Source: Pseudobdellovibrionaceae bacterium (GTDB lineage Bacteria; Bdellovibrionota; Bdellovibrionia; Bdellovibrionales; JAMPXM01). From it: 10,781 bases of DNA. The notes below the pieces were generated by a model. It saw only the letters and a list, made by a program, of their open reading frames with translations. It did not search any database and was not told where the DNA came from. Of the stretch, positions 1 to 5,139 are shown piece by piece (within the stretch, counting starts at the first letter, position 1; each line of letters begins with the position of its first letter). The stretch covers positions 1 through 10,781 of the forward strand of contig JAEUWE010000064.1 of assembly GCA_016791465.1 (NCBI GenBank). Direction: 5' to 3'. The translations under genes and the position numbers were made by a program.

Positions 1-396
1 GGCGGGGTGTTCGCTTATGCGAACCTTAAATCACATGTCGTTGGACCTACGCTGTCGGCACAAGAGGCCGAGAAGAAGTGGGGCTCACGAATCTTTGATT
101 CGGCTCTTTTCAAAGAGGCCTCGATTGAAGAGCGAGCCAAAATGGCGAGTGACCTATTGAGAAAAAAACAGATGAAGGGGCTTGCGATGGCTGTTGTACG
201 CGAACGACTTGGCGAGCATACGGGCTACTTTTGGAACGATCAGATCCCCGCCTATTTATTGAACGAAGGCTGGAAGAACGATGAAGATGTCTGGCAGCTC
301 GTTTTGTTGCCAGGGAGAGACGGGAAGGTTGGAGATATCGTTATAAACAAAAACTGCTGCGACAAGTCTCATGCAGGAGAGGGAACTGCGAAATAG
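1..396 (+). CDS. Hypothetical exported or membrane-anchored protein, 5' end outside the window
   Basis: The reading frame is open from the first base and ends with TAG at 394-396, so at least 131 residues are visible. A GTG at 7-9 could be a start, but the first visible residues (GGVFAYANLKS) look like the end of a hydrophobic anchor or signal peptide, so I judge the true start to be upstream of the window. The rest is soluble: a charged helix region (EERAKMASDLLRKKQMKGL), then a segment around VRERLGEHTGYFW, then PAYLL, WQLVLLPGRDGKVGDIVI and a terminal KNCCDK. The order 'helix, LGxxxGY, PAY, W-LV, DGKV' resembles the small SmpA/OmlA (BamE-like) fold found in envelope proteins, but this is a pattern impression, not a firm family call. 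The adjacent cysteines near the end are notable. It lies about 80 bases upstream of a tRNA gene and is not obviously in an operon with anything visible. Confidence 0.6.
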   Translation, partial: GGVFAYANLKSHVVGPTLSAQEAEKKWGSRIFDSALFKEASIEERAKMASDLLRKKQMKGLAMAVVRERLGEHTGYFWNDQIPAYLLNEGWKNDEDVWQLVLLPGRDGKVGDIVINKNCCDKSHAGEGTAK

Positions 397-411
397 ATAG
401 ATCCTGCGTGC

Positions 412-440
412 TCGACAAATAGAATTTATAGAATTATGAT
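412..440 (+). promoter_or_regulatory. Sigma70-type promoter for tRNA-Leu
   Basis: A -35 element TCGACA (412-417) and a -10 element TATGAT (435-440) are separated by exactly 17 bases. Each matches the consensus at five of six positions. Transcription would begin near 447, giving a short leader of about 30 bases before the tRNA 5' end at 478, removable by RNase P. The element lies downstream of the stop codon of the preceding gene, so the tRNA appears to be transcribed independently. Confidence 0.55.
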
Positions 441-477
441 TTTAGAGTATCGGTAGCAGGAAGCTGCCAGTCAGTAT

Positions 478-562
478 GCCCAGATGGTGAAATTGGTAGA
501 CACGCGGGTCTTAGAAGCCCGTGCCGTAAGGCGTGTAGGTTCAAGTCCTATTCTGGGCACCA
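478..562 (+). tRNA. tRNA-Leu (anticodon UAG)
   Basis: The cloverleaf can be drawn by hand. The acceptor stem is GCCCAGA (478-484) with TCTGGGC (552-558), followed by discriminator A and an encoded CCA (560-562). The D-loop contains GAAATTGGTAGAC, as in other leucine tRNAs. The anticodon stem CGGGT/GCCCG encloses loop CTTAGAA, which places TAG at the anticodon. A class II long variable arm (TGCCGTAAGGCGT) and the T arm with TTCAAGT follow. The long variable arm and D-loop fit leucine; UAG mainly reads CUA and, by wobble, other CUN codons. CCA is encoded in the DNA. An open frame starting at 484 runs through this gene and is not a protein. Confidence 0.97.
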
Positions 563-576
563 TTTCCGACAGAACG

Positions 577-623
577 CGAACCGATACGGTTCGGGCTAGT
601 TGGAAGAAGTTTTCCTGTTTTTT
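577..623 (+). terminator. Possible intrinsic terminator after tRNA-Leu
   Basis: A perfect 7-bp hairpin (CGAACCG, loop ATA, CGGTTCG, 577-593) lies 15 bases after the tRNA. A second short hairpin (GGAA...TTCC, 602-615) is followed almost directly by seven T residues (617-623). The first hairpin is too far from the T tract to be classical, and the second is weak. Together they probably end the tRNA transcript. Confidence 0.45.
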
Positions 624-843
624 TGTTAACATCGCACGCCCCGCTTACGTCACCCTAAAAGCATTAACTAAAATAGTCCGATGCGACTTTGCGCCGACTT
701 TTCCTTTCATCAAAATACTTGGTTTATAAAGTATACGAGAATGATCATAGGCCACCGCATGTGCTCATTGAAGGAATGGCAGGTGGCGCTTGTCCGCATT
801 AGTCGCCTGTGAGCGGCAGAGGAACGGCGCCGGCCCGTCGCCA
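624..843. other. Gene-free stretch between tRNA-Leu and brnT
   Basis: No convincing coding region, Shine-Dalgarno plus start, or RNA gene is seen. An inverted repeat GCCACC (751-756) / GGTGGC (782-787) with a 25-base spacer is present but too weak to name. The base composition changes sharply along it: T/A-rich near 700-750, G/C-rich near 815-842, then very A/T-rich at the brnT promoter. Confidence 0.5.
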
Positions 844-872
844 TTGACATATAGAATAAATATATATAAAAT
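844..872 (+). promoter_or_regulatory. brnTA promoter, probably overlapping the BrnA operator
   Basis: A perfect -35 hexamer TTGACA (844-849) is followed after 17 bases by TAAAAT (867-872), five of six matches to the -10 consensus. The predicted transcription start, about seven bases downstream, falls at or beside the two ATG codons of brnT (877 and 880), so the message would have almost no leader. The stretch between the elements is nearly all A/T, with short inverted ATATA/TATAT segments at 849-853 and 861-865. In known brnTA operons BrnA represses its own promoter, so an operator is expected here, but the exact bound site cannot be read from sequence. Confidence 0.65.
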
Positions 873-876
873 AGAG

Positions 877-1164
877 ATGATGATCGAGTTCGAATGGGAC
901 GAGAGAAAAAACACCGCGAATCGTAAAAAGCATGGAGTCTGGTTTGAAGAGGCTCGGTCGGCTTTTGACGACGTCCATGGTCGACTATTTTTAGACTCTA
1001 GACACTCACACAGTGAAGATCGGTTTATTCTCATTGGCCATAACAGCTTCAGTAAACTTTTAGTCGTTGTTCATTGTCATCGTGAGTCAGATTCGGTCAT
1101 TAGAATTATCTCTGCTCGAAAGGCGACCAGGAAAGAAAGGCTGTTCTATGAAAAAGGAATATGA
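877..1164 (+). CDS. brnT: BrnT family ribonuclease toxin of a type II toxin-antitoxin system
   Basis: The 95-residue product has the BrnT hallmarks in order: an N-terminal FEWDERKNTANRKKHG block, FEEARSAFDD, SEDRFILIG, a beta strand LLVVVHCH, and the C-terminal IRIISARKATRKER block. Members of this family are RelE-fold ribonucleases that inhibit translation when free of antitoxin. The frame stays open back to 790, but the promoter at 844-872 would lie inside such an extension and the extra residues match nothing in the family, so I start at ATG 877 (ATG 880 is equally possible). There is only a weak AGAG ribosome-binding sequence, two bases before the first ATG, consistent with near-leaderless translation. 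The gene overlaps the antitoxin start by 17 bases. It appears intact and full length for the family. Confidence 0.93.
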   Translation: MMIEFEWDERKNTANRKKHGVWFEEARSAFDDVHGRLFLDSRHSHSEDRFILIGHNSFSKLLVVVHCHRESDSVIRIISARKATRKERLFYEKGI

Positions 1165-1366
1165 TTTTAAAAAGATGAAAGAGATTAAAAACCCGTATCC
1201 TGCTAAGAAAAAGAAGGCGGTCGGCATTAACTTAAGCCCTGCCGTTATCGACTATTTCAAAAAGCTTGCCGATGAGTCAGGGGTCTCTTATCAGAAGCTC
1301 ATCGATCTTTATTTGTTAGACTGCGTGAAGAGCAAGAAGAAGCTTTCAATGAAGTGGACAGCCTAG
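1148..1366 (+). CDS. brnA: BrnA family antitoxin and operon repressor
   Basis: The 72-residue, strongly lysine-rich protein begins MKKEYDFKKMKEIKNPY, the expected toxin-binding N-terminal arm. It continues with VGINLSPAVIDYFKKLADESGVSYQKLIDLYLLDCV, a ribbon-helix-helix DNA-binding segment (strand about residues 25-30, helices about 31-43 and 47-60). BrnA dimers bind BrnT to neutralise it and repress the shared promoter. The ATG at 1148 is preceded by AAAGG at 1136-1140 with a 7-base gap. It lies inside the last codons of brnT in another frame, so translation of the two is probably coupled. Longer frames starting upstream are shadows of brnT. The toxin-first order is usual for this system. Confidence 0.9.
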   Translation: MKKEYDFKKMKEIKNPYPAKKKKAVGINLSPAVIDYFKKLADESGVSYQKLIDLYLLDCVKSKKKLSMKWTA

Positions 1367-1414
1367 TGGTCGGGGGGCTCTACATCGCGTCTGGGCGTCA
1401 ATGAATCAAGCTTG

Positions 1415-2179
1415 CTACAGCTTGTACTGGCTTGGGAGAGCGCCGAGGTTTTTCTTGAACTGGGTGATGAATTGGCTGGGGTCTGAAAATCCGACTTCGA
1501 AAAGAGCTTCGCTGAATGACTTCTTGTTTCGGACTTTGATCAGCGCTTCGAAGAGTCGAAGTCGGTGTCTGTATTCGATCGGAGAGAGTCCGTAGGTGCT
1601 TTTAAACTCTCGCGTGAGGACTTCTCTTGAGAAGTTAAGGTGAAGGGCCATTTCGCCAATTTTTAAGTTCTCACAGAAGTGGTGATCGATGTAGCGCTTG
1701 GCTTTCTCGGCGACGGCGGAAATCTTTTTTTCTTGAACGAGGCGAGTTCCATCTTTGAGTGACTCCATGAAATCGATGACCTCGGCCTTTGATTTTGGAA
1801 GACGCTTGGGGCCAGCGAGAAGGATCGGCGTTTGGAAGCTGCCGGCTCCGGGGAGAGGATTTGATGAGGCCAAGAGCTCCCAAGCGAGAAAGCATTTTTC
1901 GGTATGCAGCTCGACTATCGTAAATGGAGGCATGAACAGAATTGTCGGACCGGCGAGTGGGATGACTTTGTCGCCGGAGCGAATAGAAATGGTGTTGGGT
2001 GGAAGATCAGCCCAGAGCAGAGTCCAATCCGAAGCAAAGGACTCGTGATAGGTTTTCTTCTGATAGGAATGCGACTTCTTTGCGTACAGGAGCTCCCCGT
2101 TGAGGAGCTCAAAGTGTGAACTGTAGTGATCGACTGAGAATGAGCCCTGTCGTGGCGATTTGATGACGTCGAGGTTCAT
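1415..2179 (-). CDS. AraC family transcriptional regulator
   Basis: The C-terminal 100 residues form the double helix-turn-helix of AraC regulators: AKRYIDHHFCENLKIGEMALHLNFSREVLTREFKSTYG for the first motif, then FEALIKVRNKKSFSEALFEVGFSDPSQFITQFKKNLGALPSQYK for the second, with the characteristic GFSDPSQF segment. The first 150 or so residues look like a cupin-type sensing domain (beta-rich, with LAGPTILFMPPFTIVELH). I choose the ATG at 2179 (254 residues) rather than the GTG at 2206, because a TATATT -10 element with upstream TG sits at 2197-2205, overlapping that GTG. The product probably binds DNA in response to a small effector. It diverges from the acyltransferase-like gene across about 75 bases, which makes that gene a plausible target. 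Its effector cannot be told from sequence. Confidence 0.88.
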   Translation of the reverse strand: MNLDVIKSPRQGSFSVDHYSSHFELLNGELLYAKKSHSYQKKTYHESFASDWTLLWADLPPNTISIRSGDKVIPLAGPTILFMPPFTIVELHTEKCFLAWELLASSNPLPGAGSFQTPILLAGPKRLPKSKAEVIDFMESLKDGTRLVQEKKISAVAEKAKRYIDHHFCENLKIGEMALHLNFSREVLTREFKSTYGLSPIEYRHRLRLFEALIKVRNKKSFSEALFEVGFSDPSQFITQFKKNLGALPSQYKL

Positions 2180-2196
2180 AGCTTCAGCTAAGTAGA

Positions 2197-2227
2197 AATA
2201 TATCACAAATCAACATTAATTCGGCAA
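2197..2227 (-). promoter_or_regulatory. Extended -10 promoter of the AraC-type gene
   Basis: On the minus strand a TGATATATT block (2205 to 2197) gives an extended -10 (TG, one base, TATATT). TTGCCG at 2227-2222 is a possible -35 with a long 19-base spacer. Predicted transcription starts near 2190, so the ATG at 2179 has a leader of only about 11 bases and the GTG at 2206 would not be transcribed. On the other strand TAAGAT at 2239-2244 could be the -10 for the diverging gene, but it has no good -35. Confidence 0.4.
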
Positions 2228-2253
2228 TCCGCCCAAAGTAAGATTGCAGTTCA

Positions 2254-3048
2254 ATGACGAATGAATTCAATGTTCTGCCGCGCAGTCGGATGTTTGAGCT
2301 CTATTCTTTTTTGAACAAAGAGAATCAGCCGGCGTTCAAGGCTGTTGCAGTGCGAGAGATCGATATAGCAAAGATTGAAGAGATTCGAAGTCGTACGTCT
2401 CATAGAGAAAAACGACCGACGTACACGTCATTTGTCGCAAAGGCTGCGGCTCAGGCCTTGATGGAAATTCCGGAAGCGAATCGAGTCGCCATGCGATCCC
2501 TCTTCGCATATCGATTGATCCAGTTCAATAAGGCTCACATTTCAATTGCGGTGGAGAGAGATGATGCTGACCGGAATCTGAAAGCGGCCTTTATTTATAC
2601 GATCTATGATACTGCCTCCAAAAGTCTTGTTGAGATATCGAAAGAGATTAACGGGCTGGCGACGGCGGCTCTTGATTCTGATGACATCAGGCTTGAGCGA
2701 TGGCGTAGAATCAAGCGTGGAGTAAAATGGGTGCCGCTTTGGCTCATCAAGCTTGCGATTTTTTGTCATCGGCACGTCCCGTCGCTCTACATTCAGAATC
2801 GTGGCGGAGCAGTTTTGATCTCCTCACCAAGTAAGTACGGTGTTGATTTCATTGTCGCTCAGTGGCCTTATCCAATTGGCCTGTCTTTTGGCTTTGCAAA
2901 GGATCGCCCTTGGGTGAAGGGCGATCGTGTCGTCATCAAGAAAACGATGACGATCACGATGGCATTTGATCGGCGGATTTTGCCAGGTGGACCCGCATCG
3001 CGATTTATGAATCGAGTGTGTGAGATCCTCGAGAATGATGACGACTAG
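2254..3048 (+). CDS. Stand-alone 2-oxoacid dehydrogenase E2-type acyltransferase-fold protein with degenerate active site
   Basis: The 264 residues follow the CoA-dependent acyltransferase (E2/CAT) catalytic fold. FKAVAVREIDIAKIEEIR and YTSFVAKAAAQALMEIPEANRVAM occupy the N-terminal third. INKAH-like ISIAVERD and DTASKSLVEISKEINGLA lie in the middle. GGAVLISSPSKYGVDF, PIGLSFGFAK and TMTITMAFDRRILPGGPASRF are at the end. There is no lipoyl domain or peripheral-subunit-binding domain, so it is not a normal dehydrogenase core. The catalytic DHRxxDG motif of the family reads DRRILPG (residues 239-245): the general-base histidine is arginine 240 and the second aspartate is proline 244, so classical acyl transfer looks impossible. 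The central hydrophobic stretch near WVPLWLIKLAIFC may contact membrane or partner. No strong Shine-Dalgarno precedes ATG 2254. Its stop overlaps that of the converging cytochrome gene. Confidence 0.75.
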   Translation: MTNEFNVLPRSRMFELYSFLNKENQPAFKAVAVREIDIAKIEEIRSRTSHREKRPTYTSFVAKAAAQALMEIPEANRVAMRSLFAYRLIQFNKAHISIAVERDDADRNLKAAFIYTIYDTASKSLVEISKEINGLATAALDSDDIRLERWRRIKRGVKWVPLWLIKLAIFCHRHVPSLYIQNRGGAVLISSPSKYGVDFIVAQWPYPIGLSFGFAKDRPWVKGDRVVIKKTMTITMAFDRRILPGGPASRFMNRVCEILENDDD

Positions 3049-3060
3049 TCATCATCCTCG
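3030..3060. repeat. Hairpin spanning the shared convergent gene ends
   Basis: An 8-bp perfect inverted repeat, ATGATGAC (3035-3042) and GTCATCAT (3048-3055) with loop GACTA, is extended by CGAG/CTCG after one mismatch. The overlapping stop codons of the two converging genes (plus TAG 3046-3048, minus TAG 3047-3045) lie in the loop and its edge. There is no T tract on either strand, so it is not a standard intrinsic terminator, though it might slow or protect transcripts from both sides. Confidence 0.6.
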
Positions 3061-3824
3061 TCATCATCCTCCTCATTGTCACCTTGTTGCCCCTGGTTCG
3101 CGTCGTCATCGTCGCCTGCACCATTGTTTTCATTCTCGTTCTCGGCCTCACCGAGCTGAAGAGAGAGGCCAAAGAGATTGAGTTTTTGAGTCGCGGAGTC
3201 GTAGTTTTTGATGAGGTTGTTTCCAAATGCCGTAATTAAAATAAGAAAGAGAATCGCGACGATCGGACGTGAGCTTTGGATTGCCGGTTCGTCGCCGTCG
3301 GAGGTTTTCTGACCTGTCACCATGCTGAGAGCGATGGGGTCTTTGTGACGGAGCGTGTGAAAGACAACACCACCGATGTGGACGAGGACGGTGAGGACAA
3401 AGGCGTTGGCGAAGAGCTCATGAATCTCCTCAAAGAACTCTTTGTTGTTTCCCTGGGCCATCTGAATGCCAGTAAAAGCCAGCCCAAACGTGAAGATGAG
3501 CATGGCGACTGCGGCCCAGCTTGATGCCGGATTGTGGCCAAGTTCACGCTTTGTTTTACTCGAGACGAGAGAGCCGAAGTACTCGATCAGGTCGCGTGGA
3601 TGGAGACGAAACGAAGTGAATCGCGCGTAGCGGGTGCCGACGATGCCCCAAATGATGCGGAGTGCAGCAGTGAAGGCGAGCATGATTCCAAGCAGCATAT
3701 GATAGGCATAGGTCGGTGATTCGTCGTCGATGGTTTTGGCGATGAAGAACGCTGAGACAAAGAGTCCCGCAAAGATCCAGTGAAAAAGTCGAGTGGGAAG
3801 ATCGTAGGCCATGGATTTTCTCAT
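3045..3824 (-). CDS. Cytochrome b561 family membrane protein with acidic C-terminal tail
   Basis: The 259-residue protein has five hydrophobic segments at about residues 12-30, 40-62, 101-122, 138-158 and 186-204. Candidate haem-ligand histidines are H15 (LFHW), H42 (YHMLLG), H149 and H156 (HIGGVVFHTLRH). This is the pattern of bacterial b561/hydrogenase-type diheme cytochromes, which move electrons between quinol and periplasmic partners. The loops at 63-100 and 159-185 are basic, so by the positive-inside rule the C-terminal tail would be periplasmic. That tail (about 227-259) is made almost only of D, E, N, Q and G, ending EEDDDEDDD, and is unusual for the family. The ATG at 3824 has AGAGAGG seven bases upstream. 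A diverging PepSY gene is the probable functional partner. The electron donor and acceptor are unknown. Confidence 0.88.
   Translation of the reverse strand: MRKSMAYDLPTRLFHWIFAGLFVSAFFIAKTIDDESPTYAYHMLLGIMLAFTAALRIIWGIVGTRYARFTSFRLHPRDLIEYFGSLVSSKTKRELGHNPASSWAAVAMLIFTFGLAFTGIQMAQGNNKEFFEEIHELFANAFVLTVLVHIGGVVFHTLRHKDPIALSMVTGQKTSDGDEPAIQSSRPIVAILFLILITAFGNNLIKNYDSATQKLNLFGLSLQLGEAENENENNGAGDDDDANQGQQGDNEEDDDEDDD
3049..3072. repeat. Tandem 12-bp repeat encoding the acidic tail
   Basis: TCATCATCCTCG (3049-3060) is followed directly by TCATCATCCTCC (3061-3072), 11 of 12 bases identical. On the minus strand each copy encodes four acidic residues, giving the EDDDEDDD end of the cytochrome b561. 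The partial similarity continues in TCATTG. Such in-frame 12-mers can gain or lose copies by slippage without breaking the frame. Confidence 0.75.
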
Positions 3825-3890
3825 AATGAAACCTCTCTTTAGTGGGTCGCTTCATGTTGAATTATCGGGTTTCTCTCAAAATCGTCCATC

Positions 3891-3941
3891 GGGCAGATGC
3901 CCTAGGGCGTGCTATTGGGCGCTATAGGGCGCCTGCCCAAT
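3891..3941. promoter_or_regulatory. Tandem 10-bp repeats and inverted repeats, likely operator region
   Basis: GCTATTGGGC (3911-3920) and GCTATAGGGC (3921-3930) are adjacent 10-bp direct repeats differing at one base. A related CCTA-GGGC lies just before them (3901-3908). An inverted repeat ATTGGGC (3914-3920) / GCCCAAT (3935-3941) overlaps them, and a small GGGCA/TGCCC palindrome sits at 3891-3902. The repeats end at the -35 of the candidate PepSY promoter, the position of activator sites. Head-to-tail repeats at one-turn spacing are typical of OmpR/PhoB-type regulators, but no such regulator is in this window. Confidence 0.5.
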
Positions 3942-3969
3942 TGTCGGTCGTTCTGAAAGGATCGATAAA
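3941..3969 (+). promoter_or_regulatory. Candidate promoter of the PepSY gene
   Basis: TTGTCG (3941-3946) and GATAAA (3964-3969) have a 17-base spacer, each with four of six consensus matches. Transcription would begin near 3976, giving a leader of roughly 37 bases with a good ribosome-binding site. The weak boxes fit a promoter needing an activator at the repeats immediately upstream. Confidence 0.4.
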
Positions 3970-4012
3970 GAAGGAGTGCAAGACAGGGGTCTTACACACA
4001 AAAGGAGACAGT

Positions 4013-4285
4013 ATGAGAAAAGCAGCAAAAGTAGGTTTGGGAGCGATTGTATTGGCGATGGCGTTTGTAAGCCAGGCAGAAGCCAAGAAGAGCTGTACAG
4101 ACCAACCAAAAGAGAAGTGGATGAGCGAAGCCGACTTTAAAAAGATGGTCGAGGGACAGGGGTACAAGATTAGAAAGTTTAAGCAACCGGGCTCGTGCTA
4201 CGAGATCTATGGCCAGGACAAGGATGGCAAAGAGGTTGAAATCTACTTTGATCCGACCGATGGCAAAGTCGTGAAGTCGAAGTAA
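4013..4285 (+). CDS. Small periplasmic PepSY-domain protein
   Basis: The 90-residue product begins with a clear signal peptide, MRKAAKVGLGAIVLAMAFVSQAEA, with a likely AEA cleavage after residue 24. The mature part is a single PepSY domain: SEADFKKMVEGQGYKIRKFKQPGSCYEIYGQDKDGKEVEIYFDPTDGKVV, ending with the family's 'D-P-x-x-G-x-V' signature. Two cysteines (28 and 62) could form a disulfide. The mature chain is lysine-rich and mildly basic. The start is fixed by AAAGGAG at 4001-4007, five bases before ATG; the open frame reaching back to 3842 has no such site. In many proteobacteria PepSY proteins of this type are encoded beside cytochrome b561, as here in divergent order, suggesting a periplasmic partner or regulator of that cytochrome. 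The exact role is not known. Confidence 0.9.
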   Translation: MRKAAKVGLGAIVLAMAFVSQAEAKKSCTDQPKEKWMSEADFKKMVEGQGYKIRKFKQPGSCYEIYGQDKDGKEVEIYFDPTDGKVVKSK

Positions 4286-4305
4286 AGATCGGATTGTGAT
4301 GAAGG

Positions 4306-4336
4306 AAACGGCTCAGACACACTGAGCCGTTTTTTT
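4306..4336 (+). terminator. Rho-independent terminator of the PepSY gene
   Basis: An 11-bp perfect stem, AAACGGCTCAG (4306-4316) and CTGAGCCGTTT (4322-4332), has a five-base ACACA loop. A seven-T run (4330-4336) partly overlaps the stem's 3' end. It lies 20 bases after the PepSY stop codon. Confidence 0.95.
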
Positions 4337-4367
4337 ATATTCTTATGCATCGGAGCCAGGTGGTAGA

Positions 4368-4387
4368 TTGTTCGCGTTAATGAACAA
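4368..4387. promoter_or_regulatory. Inverted repeat in front of the pirin gene, possible operator
   Basis: TTGTTC (4368-4373) and GAACAA (4382-4387) form a perfect 6-bp inverted repeat with an 8-base centre. It ends five bases before the GGAG ribosome-binding sequence of the pirin gene. It could bind a dimeric repressor or fold as a small mRNA hairpin. No good promoter is visible between the preceding terminator and the start codon, so its relation to one is unknown. Confidence 0.4.
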
Positions 4388-4402
4388 GACTTGGAGTAGA
4401 AC

Positions 4403-5107
4403 GTGAAAACGGTGATGAGGCGCTCGTTGGATCGTGGATCGGCCGACCACGGTTGGCTGAAAACACGGTATAGTTTTTCGTTTGCGGACTACTACGACCC
4501 CGAGCAAATGGGTTTTGGTGTCTTACGAGTCATCAACGATGACCGAATTGCTGGCGGCGGTGGGTTTCCGATGCATGCTCATCGAGACATGGAGATTTTG
4601 ACATATATTATTGAAGGCGCGCTCGAGCACCGCGATAGTATGGGCAATACCGGGGTGATTAGCGCTGGTGAAATTCAACAAATGAGCGCTGGAACGGGCG
4701 TTCGTCATTCGGAGTTCAATGCTTCGGGGGAAGCGTCCGTTCATCTTTTGCAGATTTGGATCGTGCCGGATAAGGCTGGTTATGAGCCGAAGTACGATCA
4801 GAAGGATTTTTCGGCGCGACTGGCGAATTCTGAATTTGTACTATTGGCTTCTCGCAGTGGGCGTGAAGGATCGGCTGTGATTCATCAAGATGTTGATCTG
4901 TTTGCCGTTAAGTCGAAGATCGCAGGACAAAAGACGCATGCGCTTGGAACGGGCCGAGGTCTTTGGTTGCAGGTGATCCGAGGCGGTGTGACGGGAGCCG
5001 GCGTTACGCTGACAGCAGGCGATGGTCTAGGTTTGACTGATGTCGATTCTGTCGACTTGAGTTGGAGTGCAGGAGCCGAGTTTTTGATTTTTGATCTCGC
5101 TGTTTGA
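4403..5107 (+). CDS. Pirin family bicupin protein (possible quercetinase-type dioxygenase)
   Basis: The 234-residue protein is full length for bacterial pirins. It shows the N-terminal pirin pattern (SFSFADYYDPEQMGFGVLRVINDD), FPMHAHRDMEILTYIIEGALEHRDSMGN and the strongly conserved IQQMSAGTGVRHSEFN. The four metal ligands of the family are present as H58, H60, H102 and E104, so it should bind iron or another metal in the first cupin barrel. The second barrel (about 140-234) is less conserved, as usual. Bacterial pirins include quercetin 2,3-dioxygenases and proteins of unclear redox-sensing role, so the substrate is open. The start is GTG at 4403, chosen because GGAG (4393-4396) lies six bases upstream. 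It is 32 bases ahead of the ABC-F gene and probably cotranscribed. Confidence 0.93.
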   Translation: MKTVMRRSLDRGSADHGWLKTRYSFSFADYYDPEQMGFGVLRVINDDRIAGGGGFPMHAHRDMEILTYIIEGALEHRDSMGNTGVISAGEIQQMSAGTGVRHSEFNASGEASVHLLQIWIVPDKAGYEPKYDQKDFSARLANSEFVLLASRSGREGSAVIHQDVDLFAVKSKIAGQKTHALGTGRGLWLQVIRGGVTGAGVTLTAGDGLGLTDVDSVDLSWSAGAEFLIFDLAV

Positions 5108-5139
5108 ACAGCGCGGTCTGAAGTCGGTAAGGTGTTCGA

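Noticed and set aside
484..729. Open frame of 81 codons starting inside the tRNA
   Set aside because: It begins within the tRNA-Leu and its first third is the tRNA sequence read as codons; no ribosome-binding site or family resemblance.
790..876. N-terminal extension of BrnT to 790
   Set aside because: The brnTA promoter lies within it and the extra residues do not fit the family.
478..1414. tRNA-Leu as integration site of a small island carrying brnTA
   Set aside because: I looked for a second copy of the tRNA 3' end downstream and found none in the window, and there is no integrase or other mobile gene.
1407..1424. CAAGCT-TGCTAC-AGCTTG hairpin between brnA and the AraC gene
   Set aside because: It has no T tract on either strand and overlaps the AraC stop, so it is not a credible terminator.
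3276..3719. Several open frames opposite or out of frame with the cytochrome b561 gene
   Set aside because: All lie within the cytochrome gene and lack ribosome-binding sites or domain patterns.
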